Of a stretch of DNA of 64,000 nucleotides, positions 41,887 through 52,700 are shown piece after piece (the stretch's first letter is position 1; each line of letters starts with the position of its first letter). The DNA is from 1162T-S-0a-05 sp050299435 (lineage in GTDB: Bacteria > Pseudomonadota > Gammaproteobacteria > Pseudomonadales > Cellvibrionaceae): NCBI GenBank assembly GCA_050299435.1, contig JBNKVX010000002.1:1-64000 (forward strand), in the 5' to 3' direction. Both the position numbers and the translations under genes were made by a program. The notes under the pieces are model-generated. The model saw only the letters and a program-made list of their open reading frames with translations. It did not search any database and had not been told where the DNA came from.

Positions 41887-43464
41887 TTAGCTTTGTTGGG
41901 TTTGTACTAAATTAGAATTTAAATTTTTTATATTATTTAAGTAATCTCTGTTCGTTGGTAAAACACCGACAAGTTTTGAAGCCATCTGATAATTTTCATT
42001 AAACAGTTTCATTGCCAAGCCTGAATTATCCTGCCTTCGTCTTATAATTTGTTCTTCCGCAGTAAAGCCCATTCCGTACAAAACGTATTGATAGCTTGCC
42101 GAAGGAAAAAGCTCTTCATTGTTCGTAAAATCGTAGCGTCCCGGTGTTTTATATTTCCAAAGCGCTAACTGTTCCCTTAAATATTCTGGAATGCTTTCTT
42201 CGGAACGATTGTCTCTCCAATATTGACTATCTTCTCTTCGACTCAACACATAGTGAAGTTTTAAAAATTCGATGATTTGCTTCCAATGGTAGGAAAATTT
42301 ATTGTTAAAACGTTCTGCAACAAGAGGCATGGTTTCTTTATTGGGTGGCAACTGATTTGCCAGCATTTTTGCCGAAAGCTCAATCAAAGCAAGTGCCGAG
42401 GCTTCCAAGGGTTCAATAAATCCTGCTGAAACGCCAATTGCAACACAGTTTTTGTACCAGAATTTTTCTCGATAACCTGGCTTGAATTTAATTTTTCGTG
42501 GCATTAAGTGCTTAAATTCTTCATCTTTCATCCAGGGTTTTACATAGGCTAATAATTCTGCCTCAGCACTTTCATCGTCAATGTGACGACTGCTGTAGGT
42601 GTAACCAACACCGCGACGGCATGACAAGCCTATATCCCAAATCCATCCCGACGATTGTGCAGTGGACAAGGTAAAGGATTCGATGGAATCGTTCATATTT
42701 TGGTAGGGCACGTGCAGTGCTAATGCGCTGTCATTAAATAAAAAATGACTTTGATCTACCAAATTAACCTTATAGTGTTTATCAATTAGCAAGCCAGCAA
42801 AACCCGAACAATCTACGAAGATATCCGCAAATAAATCGCCGTTAGTTTGTGTGCTTAAACTTTCGATATCACCGGAATTGCTGTTGTTAACCGCTACTAC
42901 ATGATCAACAATATGCTTAACACCCAAGTGTTTTACACAGTGTTCTTTTAAAAATTGTCCGAATTTGCTTGCGTCGAGATGATAGCCATAGTTGACATTA
43001 AAAGAGTAATCAGCAGCACTCGTACGCTTTGGCGCCAGTTTTTTTTCTGCCAAGCGTCCTTGCACGCACACAGCATCGGCAAAGCTGAATTTGCTTTTAT
43101 TTTGCTCCCAATATTCGGCAAGTTCTACTTCGCCGTAGCCAATGGGTAAATTAAAAGGGTGTAAGTAACTGTCGCTTGCTCCGGTTTGCCAGCCTACAAA
43201 TTTGGAGCCCTGTTTAAAACTGGCTTCACAATAATTTAAAAAATCTGCTTCACTGACACCGATTATCTTCAAAGTGGATCGCATTGAGGGCCATGTTCCT
43301 TCTCCGACACCTAAGGTTGCCACTTCGCTGGACTCAATCAACGTGACCGACAGCGCTTTGCCACCCTTGTCATTGGTGTTGTATTCAGCAGCCAAAATTG
43401 CTGCTGTCAGCCATCCCGCTGAACCACCGCCAACAATCAATATGCTTTGGATAGAATTTGTCAT
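41887..43464 (-). CDS. Flavin-dependent tryptophan halogenase family protein (2)
   Basis: 525 residues, clearly divergent from the first halogenase homologue. FAD motif GGGSAGW at 12-18, catalytic-type K84 (CEASFKQGSKFVGW), SGWIWDIGLSCRRGVGY as the WxWxI motif with Gly in place of the usual Pro, and GVSAGFIEPLEASALALIEL. The Pro-to-Gly change may alter the flavin monooxygenase-suppressing motif. First gene after the TonB receptor terminator; it leads the four following genes with gaps of 1-37 bp. Confidence 0.92.
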   Translation of the reverse strand: MTNSIQSILIVGGGSAGWLTAAILAAEYNTNDKGGKALSVTLIESSEVATLGVGEGTWPSMRSTLKIIGVSEADFLNYCEASFKQGSKFVGWQTGASDSYLHPFNLPIGYGEVELAEYWEQNKSKFSFADAVCVQGRLAEKKLAPKRTSAADYSFNVNYGYHLDASKFGQFLKEHCVKHLGVKHIVDHVVAVNNSNSGDIESLSTQTNGDLFADIFVDCSGFAGLLIDKHYKVNLVDQSHFLFNDSALALHVPYQNMNDSIESFTLSTAQSSGWIWDIGLSCRRGVGYTYSSRHIDDESAEAELLAYVKPWMKDEEFKHLMPRKIKFKPGYREKFWYKNCVAIGVSAGFIEPLEASALALIELSAKMLANQLPPNKETMPLVAERFNNKFSYHWKQIIEFLKLHYVLSRREDSQYWRDNRSEESIPEYLREQLALWKYKTPGRYDFTNNEELFPSASYQYVLYGMGFTAEEQIIRRRQDNSGLAMKLFNENYQMASKLVGVLPTNRDYLNNIKNLNSNLVQTQQS

Positions 43465-43576
43465 AGCCTCAAGTTTACAGTAACAAGGTCGAAGAGTTTT
43501 CTGAAAGGAAGTAGTCGCGAGCTATTTAACCACAGATCAGCTTGCTCACAAACCGAGAGAAGTGTTTGAAAGCCAA

Positions 43577-43605
43577 AACAAAAAGGCCGCTGTAAACAGC
43601 GGCCT
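43577..43605 (-). terminator. Rho-independent terminator after the TonB-dependent receptor
   Basis: AGGCCGCTG (43584-43592) and CAGCGGCCT (43597-43605) form a 9-bp stem over TAAA; the minus-strand RNA ends in UUUUUGUUUU. It divides the receptor from the halogenase operon, so the latter needs a promoter in the 112 bp before 43464 or partial read-through. Confidence 0.92.
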
Positions 43606-43630
43606 GTTGATCTTGCCAATCACAATTCAC

Positions 43631-46600
43631 TTAGAAAGTATAACGAACACCCAAGTTATAACGTGCACCAGCAGAGGTCAGCGTCATTGTGATCTTGTCT
43701 TGACGACCCACTATTTTCACACTTTCCTCAGTGATATCAATACCTTCAAAGAATACGGTTAAACCGTCCAATGCAGGAATATCGTAGCTCGCTGAGATAT
43801 CGATTTGTGAGTAGGGCTCGGTGAACATGGGATGACGTTCATCCGGATCCAAATCCAAACGCCGTGAGCTCAGGAAGCGATCTCGCCAGTTGTAAGCGAT
43901 ACGTGCCTGAATACCATCTTTATCGTAGAAGGCAACCAGGTTAGAAGTATCACTCAGACCAATAATGGCTTCGGTATCTTCCAAAGAGTCAATGTCGTAT
44001 TCCAAACCAGTATCAACCATGGTGTAGTTGAAGATAGCTCCGAATCCGGTTTCACCGAAGAGATGCTGAACGTTAAATTCAATACCATCAACTGTCTCTT
44101 CACGATCTGCGTTAACAGGCACCGCTACGAGGAAGGTAATGGGGTTATCTGTTGCGGGATCACCAAAGATGGCTTGATTCGCTACATCCACATAGGGATC
44201 GCTAGCGTAATTTGTGAAGATGTAGTTTCGAATTGCTGCCAAGTCGCTTCCCTCAGACGCTTCTGCTTCAGCAAACTTCTGTCCATCCAGTGGGTTGGGC
44301 AAATTAAACAGTTGCGAGGGCTGAGAACCCGTTGAAGTCCAGTTCTTAACATCTTTACGGAAGTAACCGAGAGAGGCATAACTGCCCTCATCGTAGTACC
44401 ATTCAACCGCTAGGTCGACGTTTGTAGATTCAAGAGGCTTCAAGCCTGGGTTACCTGACTCACCGGTGTATCCCGAAGCGGAGCCACCTGACCCCACGCT
44501 AGTACCACCTAACAACAATCCATAATCAGGGCGTGCAATCGTCTTACCGAAGGCAAAACGACCTTTAACATCGTCACTGAATTCCATGTTGATGTTTAAA
44601 TTTGGCAGCAGATAGTCGTACTCATCAGCTTTATTCAGGAATACGGTACCTACTGAACCCTCAATGGATGTTGCTGTCACTTCACGCCAGGCAACTACTG
44701 TAGTTGAAGGATCATAGCCTGTAGAAGCCGACTCAGAATAAATATCCGTTTGCTCGTAACGCACACCCAAATGCACATCAGTTGGGAAGCCTGCAACTTC
44801 GCCATTGATATTTAACTGCGCGTAAACGAAGTTGGTATCTTCTTCAGTAAAGCGATTGGTATGCGCATCGTAATCAGAGCTTGCACAAAATTGACCCACA
44901 AGGTTTGGTTGAAGCACACCGTCCTGACCCACACAATCACCGGCCAGGTTACTGCCAAGGTTGTCGGCAATGTTATCCACCACTTCAGCTTGATCAAGGA
45001 ATTCCTTGAAGTCTGTCCAATACACAACATCAAGCAAGTCGTAATCTGCTTCGCTTGGGGTACCTTGGAAAACGCTGGGCGTTTCGTCAAAAGAGTCAAA
45101 CACTGACTGTGAGGTCCAGTCCAGATTCGCGAAATCACCCGATACGCCAACACCGCCCCAGTCACCACGTTGTACCTGGCTGAATTTAAAGCGGTTACTG
45201 ATTACACTGTTACCGGCTCCAAAGTCGATACTCCACTCGTCGTTAAACTCGTAATCGCCGTGAATCTGAATTTGATCCACTTCAGCAGTATAACGATTGT
45301 TCTGGAACCAGCTACCAGAGAGCTGGAAAGTACCTGGATGGAAGAGTTCTATTTGACCCGTCGCAATACCCGGTAATTCTCCACGCTCATCCAGACCCGT
45401 TAAGGTACGGGTAAATGAAGGGATTTGAACATTGTTTCTTGTTCCTAAACGTGGATCTGTCGCCTCTAAATTGGCCTCAGAAGTATGCGCATCTAGCTCT
45501 AATCTCAGTTGGTCTGTGACGTGCCATTCCAGGTTCATACCAAAAGAGTCGATAGTTTCTTCAATACCCCAAGCACCCAAGGTCAATGAAGTATCTTTCC
45601 AGCGCTCACCAAGGGGATATTCGGGAGCCAATTCATCTGGCGCAGCATAGACCTCAGAGTAAACCAAAGGATAAGCATTTGGTTCACCTTCCCAGATAGT
45701 TTCGCTGCGATCACCCGCGTAGTTAAACCATACCGATACATCAGAGTGTTGGGTTTCTACTGTATTCTCAACCATGGTGTAATCGAAGGTTGCGGTAAAG
45801 TCATCCGTTGGTGCAAATTGCAATACCAATTGACCATTCAAGCGCTCGCGCTGGTTTTCCTGAAACTCATAACGTGGTTGGTTATGGTTAGTGTAAATAC
45901 CTGTAGTGGGTCGATTAACACCACCAGCCGCGCCTGCAGGTACGCCCGCCCAACCAGTGTTGGTGACCAAACTTGATCGAGGTCCACGTGTTTGGTTGTA
46001 CTGCGCTAAACCGTATTCACGTTCCTGATAGCTGGCAGCGATAGAAATACCAATCGTGTCATCTGCAAAGGTATTTGAATAGAGTCCGCTCAGTTCAGGC
46101 GTGATGCCACCGGTACGTGTCGTACCATCATCAACTAACTTGCCAGAAATTGTGGCTTTGACACCAGGCGAATTCAAAGGTCGGTGAGTCACCAGGTTAA
46201 TGGTTGCACCAATGCCGCCACCAGCCTGAGAGGCTTCATTGGATTTATAAACAGTTACACCCGAAACCAGTTCTGCGGCGACATTGTCAAAATCAAAAGT
46301 ACGGTCACCTGTAGTATTCGGAAGGATACGACCATTCAGACTTACAAGGTTAAAGTCCGGTCCAAAACCACGGACAGTAACTTTGCTACCTTCACCGTTT
46401 TGGCGGTCAATGGATACACCAGTAATACGTTGCAGAGATTCTGCTAAGTTGGTATCCGGGAATTTACCGATATCTTCTGCTGAAATTGCATCAACCACGC
46501 CGGTAGATTCGCGCTTGATGTCCATTGCGCGCTCCAAACTACCACGGATACCGGTTACCAGTACTTCTTCCGTTACTGCAGCTTCTTGCGCCATTGCAAC

Positions 46601-46678
46601 AACACAAAGGCTGGAGCTTATTGCGGCTACCAGCGCTTTCTGTTTGAACTTAGTATTTAGTTGGTCATTAATTCTCAT
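43631..46678 (-). CDS. TonB-dependent receptor, Xanthomonas/Caulobacter carbohydrate type
   Basis: 1015 residues. Signal peptide ending VVAMAQEAA; the TonB-box region EEVLVTGIRGSLERAMDIKR is followed by the plug domain (DAISAEDIGKFPDTNLAESL, RITGVSIDRQNGEGSKVTVRGFG, LVSLNGR) and a 22-strand barrel ending ARYNLGVRYTF. This N-terminal pattern is that of the large TonB receptors of xanthomonads and caulobacters, which import oligosaccharides. It is energised by TonB-ExbBD, not encoded here. It shares direction with the halogenase/SapC/cupin genes that follow. A uronoxylan oligosaccharide ligand is plausible from the xylan genes 15 kb away but unproven. Confidence 0.95.
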   Translation of the reverse strand: MRINDQLNTKFKQKALVAAISSSLCVVAMAQEAAVTEEVLVTGIRGSLERAMDIKRESTGVVDAISAEDIGKFPDTNLAESLQRITGVSIDRQNGEGSKVTVRGFGPDFNLVSLNGRILPNTTGDRTFDFDNVAAELVSGVTVYKSNEASQAGGGIGATINLVTHRPLNSPGVKATISGKLVDDGTTRTGGITPELSGLYSNTFADDTIGISIAASYQEREYGLAQYNQTRGPRSSLVTNTGWAGVPAGAAGGVNRPTTGIYTNHNQPRYEFQENQRERLNGQLVLQFAPTDDFTATFDYTMVENTVETQHSDVSVWFNYAGDRSETIWEGEPNAYPLVYSEVYAAPDELAPEYPLGERWKDTSLTLGAWGIEETIDSFGMNLEWHVTDQLRLELDAHTSEANLEATDPRLGTRNNVQIPSFTRTLTGLDERGELPGIATGQIELFHPGTFQLSGSWFQNNRYTAEVDQIQIHGDYEFNDEWSIDFGAGNSVISNRFKFSQVQRGDWGGVGVSGDFANLDWTSQSVFDSFDETPSVFQGTPSEADYDLLDVVYWTDFKEFLDQAEVVDNIADNLGSNLAGDCVGQDGVLQPNLVGQFCASSDYDAHTNRFTEEDTNFVYAQLNINGEVAGFPTDVHLGVRYEQTDIYSESASTGYDPSTTVVAWREVTATSIEGSVGTVFLNKADEYDYLLPNLNINMEFSDDVKGRFAFGKTIARPDYGLLLGGTSVGSGGSASGYTGESGNPGLKPLESTNVDLAVEWYYDEGSYASLGYFRKDVKNWTSTGSQPSQLFNLPNPLDGQKFAEAEASEGSDLAAIRNYIFTNYASDPYVDVANQAIFGDPATDNPITFLVAVPVNADREETVDGIEFNVQHLFGETGFGAIFNYTMVDTGLEYDIDSLEDTEAIIGLSDTSNLVAFYDKDGIQARIAYNWRDRFLSSRRLDLDPDERHPMFTEPYSQIDISASYDIPALDGLTVFFEGIDITEESVKIVGRQDKITMTLTSAGARYNLGVRYTF

Positions 46679-46946
46679 ATTGGAAGACTCTCCTCAACTA
46701 TTAATGTTATTTTTTAAGGTCTTGTCATTATTTTTAGCGGTATACAACACGTGCTTATTCGTACAGCCGAAGATATTGATTGTGCATATACACGCCAGAA
46801 CACGAGCGAGCCTAGTTTAACAGTACTTTCAAACAAATCAATTGTCTGACCATATTACGATGGGATCGGTTACACCCTCGTTTAGGATAAAGCGAGGGCC
46901 TATTCCTGCAAGCAACATCAAAATGGTTTTAAATAGCAATCCGCCC

Positions 46947-48779
46947 CTACTCTACTGTGACCGATTTCGCCAAATTACGCGGTTGATCCACATCGGTGCC
47001 TTTGATGATTGCTACATAGTAACTAAGCAACTGTAGCGGAAGGGTGTAAATGATGGGAGCGATCCAATCATGGGTGTGTGGCACATTAATGACTCGCATG
47101 GTCTCATCAGATTCAAATCTGGCATTCGCATCGGCAAACACAAATAGAATACCACCGCGTGCGCGCACTTCTTCTACGTTGGATTTCAATTTTTCCAACA
47201 ATTCATTGTTCGGTGCTACGACAATAATAGGCATCTCAGCGTCAATTAAAGCCAGTGGACCATGTTTTAATTCGCCCGCCGCATAAGCTTCTGCGTGAAT
47301 ATAGGAAATTTCTTTTAACTTCAGTGCCCCTTCCATTGCAATCGGGTACTGATCTCCTCTACCAAGAAATAGGCTATGGTGCTTATCCGCAAACTCCTCT
47401 GCCAGGCCTTCAATTTGATCTGCCAAGCTCAAACTCTCTTCTAATTTGGTCGGTACACTTTTCAGTGCTTCAACCAGTTCTTTTTGTTTTGCTTCATCAA
47501 GCCCATTGTATTTGCCAATCGCAATTACCATCATCGCCAAACCAACCAGTTGTGTTGTAAACGCCTTGGTAGAAGCCACACCAATTTCAGCACCTGCCCG
47601 TGTCATAAAAGCCAGATCGCTTTCTCTAACCAAAGATGAGCCCGCCACATTACAAATCGTTAAACTTCCCAGATAACCTAATTCTTTTGACAACCTCAGT
47701 GCTGCTAAAGTGTCTGCCGTCTCACCAGATTGAGAAATCGTAACAAGCAAACTATTGGGTTGAACAAATGATTTGCGATAACGAAACTCTGAGGCAATTT
47801 CTACGTTGCAACTAACGCCGGCCAAAGACTCCAACCAATAGCGCGCAACCATTCCGCTGTGATAACTCGTTCCACATGCAACTATCTGTACATGTTTTAC
47901 TTTTTCAAATAACTCGCTCGCACCATTCCCAAATGTTTCGTCCAACACGCTATCCTGACTTAGTCGTCCTTCTAGTGTGTTGTTCACGGCACTCGGTTGC
48001 TCATAAATTTCCTTAAGCATGTAGTGTCTGTACTGGCCTTTATCTCCCGCGTCATAACTCGCCGTACTCTCGTGAATTTCCCTTTCAACTTCTTGGCCAT
48101 CTTTGTCAAAAATATTAATTTTGTGCCGAGTAATTTCCGCAACGTCGCCCTCTTCAAGAAAAATAAAACGGCGTGTAACTGGCAAGAGCGCTAATTGATC
48201 CGATGCAATAAAGTTTTCACCTATGCCTAGACCAATCACCAAGGGACTACCCGAACGTGCTACGACAAGTCGACTGTTGTCCTCTTTATCCATAATAACC
48301 GTGCCATAGGCACCTTCGAGCTGGGCGACAGCTTTTTTTACTGCTTCCAACAGTGAGCTACTATCTGATAATTCTTTTTCCACCAAATGCGCAATCACTT
48401 CAGTGTCGGTATCGGATTCAAATTCAAAACCATCTGATTTAAGTGAGGCCCGCAAACTTTCATGGTTTTCGATAATGCCATTGTGAACAACAGCAATATT
48501 ATTTTTGGAGGTGTGAGGGTGTGCATTGCGTTCACTGGGTTCGCCGTGCGTTGCCCAACGAGTATGAGCAATACCCGTCCCACCAGGAAGTGGATTTAAT
48601 TCCACAGCATCACTTAGCTCTTTGACTTTACCCAGGCGCCTAACACGTTGAAGATTAGCGTGTGAATCGATTACTGCAACGCCGGCCGAATCGTAGCCGC
48701 GATATTCCAATCGACGCAGTCCCTCAACCAAAATTTCAACCACATCCCTTTGCGCAACTGCGCCGACTATTCCACACAT
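46947..48779 (-). CDS. glmS: Glutamine-fructose-6-phosphate aminotransferase
   Basis: 610 residues, full length. Starts MCGIVGAVAQRDVVEILVEG with the catalytic Cys exposed after Met removal; glutaminase motifs HTRWATHGEPSERNAHPH; two SIS domains (CGTSYHSGMVARYWLESL and SQSGETADTLAALRL); ends LAKSVTVE, the C-tail of the channel. Makes glucosamine 6-phosphate for peptidoglycan and LPS. Follows its probable regulator by 19 bp. No glmS ribozyme is expected in this lineage and none is evident. Confidence 0.98.
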   Translation of the reverse strand: MCGIVGAVAQRDVVEILVEGLRRLEYRGYDSAGVAVIDSHANLQRVRRLGKVKELSDAVELNPLPGGTGIAHTRWATHGEPSERNAHPHTSKNNIAVVHNGIIENHESLRASLKSDGFEFESDTDTEVIAHLVEKELSDSSSLLEAVKKAVAQLEGAYGTVIMDKEDNSRLVVARSGSPLVIGLGIGENFIASDQLALLPVTRRFIFLEEGDVAEITRHKINIFDKDGQEVEREIHESTASYDAGDKGQYRHYMLKEIYEQPSAVNNTLEGRLSQDSVLDETFGNGASELFEKVKHVQIVACGTSYHSGMVARYWLESLAGVSCNVEIASEFRYRKSFVQPNSLLVTISQSGETADTLAALRLSKELGYLGSLTICNVAGSSLVRESDLAFMTRAGAEIGVASTKAFTTQLVGLAMMVIAIGKYNGLDEAKQKELVEALKSVPTKLEESLSLADQIEGLAEEFADKHHSLFLGRGDQYPIAMEGALKLKEISYIHAEAYAAGELKHGPLALIDAEMPIIVVAPNNELLEKLKSNVEEVRARGGILFVFADANARFESDETMRVINVPHTHDWIAPIIYTLPLQLLSYYVAIIKGTDVDQPRNLAKSVTVE

Positions 48780-48798
48780 AACTTAAGCTCCAATAAAA

Positions 48799-49569
48799 TT
48801 AAGAAGTTTTCGCGCGAATGACTTTCACGCCTTGATTTTGAATGTGCTTACGGTCCATATCCGGAAGCAAATCATCTGTAACTAATACATCCACCTGTGA
48901 CCATGACAGCTCTACATTATGAATTTTACGTTGAATTTTTTCAGATTCAGCCATCACAATTACTTCTCTTGCGACTTCAGCCATTACACGACTTAAGCTG
49001 TAAAGTTCGTTATAGGTTGTGGTTCCACGCTCAACATCCAGGCCATCGGCACCCACAAAAAATTGGTCAAAGTCGTAGGCTCTCAAAACCTGTTCCGCCA
49101 GCTGACCCTGAAAGGATTCAGATTGCGCATCCCAGGTTCCACCTGTCATAAGCAAGGTCGGCTCATTCTCAAGCTCAGTAAGGGCTTCAGCAATATTGAG
49201 ACAATTACACATTACAACCAAGCCTTGACGGGAAGACAGCTCTGGAACCAGGGCTGCGGTGGTATAACCGCTGTCGATAATAATGCGATTGTGATCACGA
49301 ATTAGGCTGACTGCTGATCTAGCCAAAGCGATCTTTCGTTTCGAAACCTGCTCGCCCATGCCTTGGCTCACATACTCTCTAGGAAGGGGGACGGCACCGC
49401 CGTATTTGCGCAACAACAATCCATTATTCTCCAGTGCGGTCAAATCCTTACGAACCGTGACCTCCGAGGTAGCGAATTGTTGCGCAAGCATTTCAACACT
49501 CACCTCCCCATTTTGATTGAGAAGCTCAATGATCTCGCGTCTACGTTCCTGTGTATTTCGTTTAATCAT
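48799..49569 (-). CDS. glmR: DeoR/GlpR-family transcriptional regulator (GlmR-like)
   Basis: 256 residues. N-terminal DeoR winged helix (RREIIELLNQNGEVSVEMLA, TSEVTVRKDLTALENNGLLL) and the C-terminal DeoR sensor domain (IDSGYTTAALVPELS, VMCNCLNIAEAL, FVGADGLDVERG). Directly upstream of glmS, the same arrangement as glmR-glmS in Pseudomonas aeruginosa. Ligand is probably an amino-sugar phosphate. The symbol rests on synteny and family. Confidence 0.88.
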   Translation of the reverse strand: MIKRNTQERRREIIELLNQNGEVSVEMLAQQFATSEVTVRKDLTALENNGLLLRKYGGAVPLPREYVSQGMGEQVSKRKIALARSAVSLIRDHNRIIIDSGYTTAALVPELSSRQGLVVMCNCLNIAEALTELENEPTLLMTGGTWDAQSESFQGQLAEQVLRAYDFDQFFVGADGLDVERGTTTYNELYSLSRVMAEVAREVIVMAESEKIQRKIHNVELSWSQVDVLVTDDLLPDMDRKHIQNQGVKVIRAKTS

Positions 49570-49724
49570 TTTGGTGTTTTTACTGAGTTATCGCCGCGAA
49601 ACCAGCTTTCGTTTCGCCATATTAAGTTTCGTTTCGAAAGTATTTTAATGGTCCAGCCTAAATATGCAAGCTTTTTCCCCGGCTATGCTACTATCGCAGC
49701 GAGCTTCACCCATTGGAGCGCGTT

Positions 49725-52700
49725 ATGAGCCTGTCTCGGTTTCGCAAGGAAATATGCGATCTAAGCCACGCAGATGAAGATCTGTGTGTCGCGTCGCTAC
49801 TTAAGCAGATAAAACACCCGCTGGAAGACCTTGAATTCGCGGTTGAACTCATCCAGATCTCACGCCAACAAAAGGTGAAAGGGGGTCTTGATGCTTTTCT
49901 ATTGGAATTTGGATTGAGTAATACCGAAGGCGTCGCATTGATGTGTCTGGCCGAGGCCCTTCTTCGAATTCCTGATGCGGCTACCGCAGACGAGCTCATC
50001 GCAGAAAAGCTTTTGCAAGGAAACTGGCAACAACATTTAGGCCATTCAGAATCCCTCTTCGTCAATGCATCTTCTTGGGGCTTGCTACTTACTGGCAAAT
50101 TTATTCGCTTTGAATATTCTCAAGAAAACTGGGTTCAAAAATTACTAGCCCGACTTGGAGAGCCGGTTTTAAGAGAAGCCATGCTGCAAGCAATGCGTAT
50201 CATGGCTAAACAATATGTACTCGGTGCGGATATCCAACGCGCACACGCGCGCAGTAGAACCTACTATCCTCCCAACACGCGATTTTCTTTTGATATGCTC
50301 GGTGAAGCCGCCCGCACACAAACCGACGCACAACGTTTTTTCGAATCTTACCGCCAAGCGATTAACTACATTGGTGAAAACAATACGGAAGTGGATCCGC
50401 ATAACGCAAACGGCATTTCCATTAAGCTCTCCGCTTTACACCCACGCTATGAAGTCAATCAGCGAACAAGGGTGCTCGAAGAACTTTATCCCAGACTTTT
50501 GGAATTAGCGCAACTCGCACATCATTTTAATCTCGGCTTTAATATTGACGCAGAAGAAAGTGAGCGCCTGGAAATTTCACTCGATCTTTTTAGTCGGCTT
50601 GCAAACGAGCCCACCTTATCAAACTGGCGTGGGCTCGGTTTTGTCTTACAGGCTTATCAAAAGCGTGCGCCAAAAGTAGCGGAATATTTGATAGCACTGG
50701 CAAAGCAAACCCAACGCCATTTTATGATTCGTTTGGTAAAAGGCGCGTACTGGGACAGGGAAATTAAATACGCACAAGAAAATGGTTACGAAGACTATCC
50801 GGTTTTTACTCGTAAAGTGAACACCGATTTAAGTTATTTGCTTTGCGCCCAGTTACTGCTGGCTGAACAAGACGCTATTTTTCCACAGTTTGCCACACAC
50901 AATGCCCATACGCTCGCGAGTATTTATCAACTTGCCAAGGGTAAAAATTTCGAATTTCAACGCTTACATGGTATGGGCGATATATTGTATGAAACTTTTC
51001 TGAAGGAACATGATGTACCGATTCGTGTTTACGCTCCTGTGGGAATACACAAGGATTTATTGCCTTATCTCGTAAGGCGCTTGTTGGAAAATGGGGCAAA
51101 TAGCTCATTCGTTAATCGGTTTTTAGATAAAAAAACACCCGCTAATCAACTTGTTTTTAACGTTGAAGAGAAAGTAAAAACAAATAAGAAAAACAGCAGC
51201 TACAGGCATCCCTCCATTCCGCTGCCGAAGTTTCTTTATAAAGATGCACAGTTCCCACGTTTAAATTCGATTGGTGTGGATTTAAACAACGATACTGTAA
51301 GTCTAGATTTACTTGATGCCATAAGTGCCTACAATCCAGATCAAGTTGTTTTAATGGAAGAAAATCTTGATGTCGATGCTTGTATCAGAAAATCCAGAGA
51401 TTCGTTTAATATTTGGAAGCGAACACCCATTGAAAAACGCGTCGAAATTATCGAGTTGTTTGCGAATACCTTACAAACAAAACAAAGAGATTTTATTGCG
51501 CTTATTTGCCACGAAGGCAAGCGCACAGTTAAAGACGCGGTTAGTGAGTTACGCGAAGCTATAGATTTTTGTCGTTATTATTCCAGTAGTGCACGAAAAT
51601 GTTTTTCCCTAGCGCTGGACTTAGAAAGCCCGACCGGTGAAAGTAATCAGCTCCATTATTTTGGGCGTGGCCCAATGGTTTGCATCAGCCCCTGGAATTT
51701 CCCTCTGGCAATTTTTGTCGGTCAAATTGTAGCAGCACTGATTTGCGGAAACACGGTGTTGGCGAAACCCGCGGAGCAAACACCAAAAATCGCTTCTCTT
51801 GCAACAGAGGTCATGCATGCATGTGGCCTGCCAAAGGATGTATTGCAACTGGTAATTGGCGATGCAGAAGTTGGCAAACAACTTGTCGCCAACGAAAATA
51901 TCGCTGGTGTAATTTTTACAGGATCTTCGCAAGCAGCAAAACATATTCAACATGCTCTTGCTTTACATAAAGGGCCGATTAAGCCGCTAATTGCCGAAAC
52001 CGGCGGCGTAAATACCATGATTGTGGATTCAAGTGCGCTGTTAGAACAGGTTTGTGATGATGTCATTCAATCTGCATTCTCTAGCGCAGGACAACGCTGT
52101 TCAGCTTTACGGGTATTGTTTGTACAAAATGATATTGCCGATTCGCTAATAGAAATGTTGCAGGGCGCCTGTGCTGAATTACAACTCGGGTCGCCAATGA
52201 ATTTGTCATCTGACATCGGGCCCGTCATTGACAAGGAAGCACTTGAAAAAATTCACCACCACATTGAGAAAATGAAAACAGATGCGAGCTGTCTTTTTTC
52301 ATGGCCATTGGATCAAACACCGGTGTCTGACACCTATGTAGGCCCGTACATCTTCGAGCTAAAAACTTTAAGCCAAATGTCAGAAGAGATTTTCGGCCCG
52401 ATTCTGCACCTTATTCGTTTTAAGGCAACAGAATTGCCCAATATTCTGGAGGATATCAATAATAGCCAGTTTGGTTTAACGCTCGGTATACACTCACGCA
52501 TAAGTGGGCGCGCACAGCAAATTTTTGAAAAGGTGAATATCGGCAACGTGTACGTTAATCGCAATATGATCGGCGCAGTAGTCGGCGTTAATCCCTTTGG
52601 TGGAATGGGTCTGAGCGGAACTGGCCCAAAAGCTGGTGGACCGCACTACCTTGAGCACTTAATGGTGGAAAAAACCCTGACCGTCAACACCGTAGCTACG

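Noticed and set aside
46875..46898. CCCTCG/CGAGGG hairpin downstream of glmS
   Set aside because: Stem of 6 bp with a 12-base loop (partly paired) but no T run in either direction; not called as a terminator.
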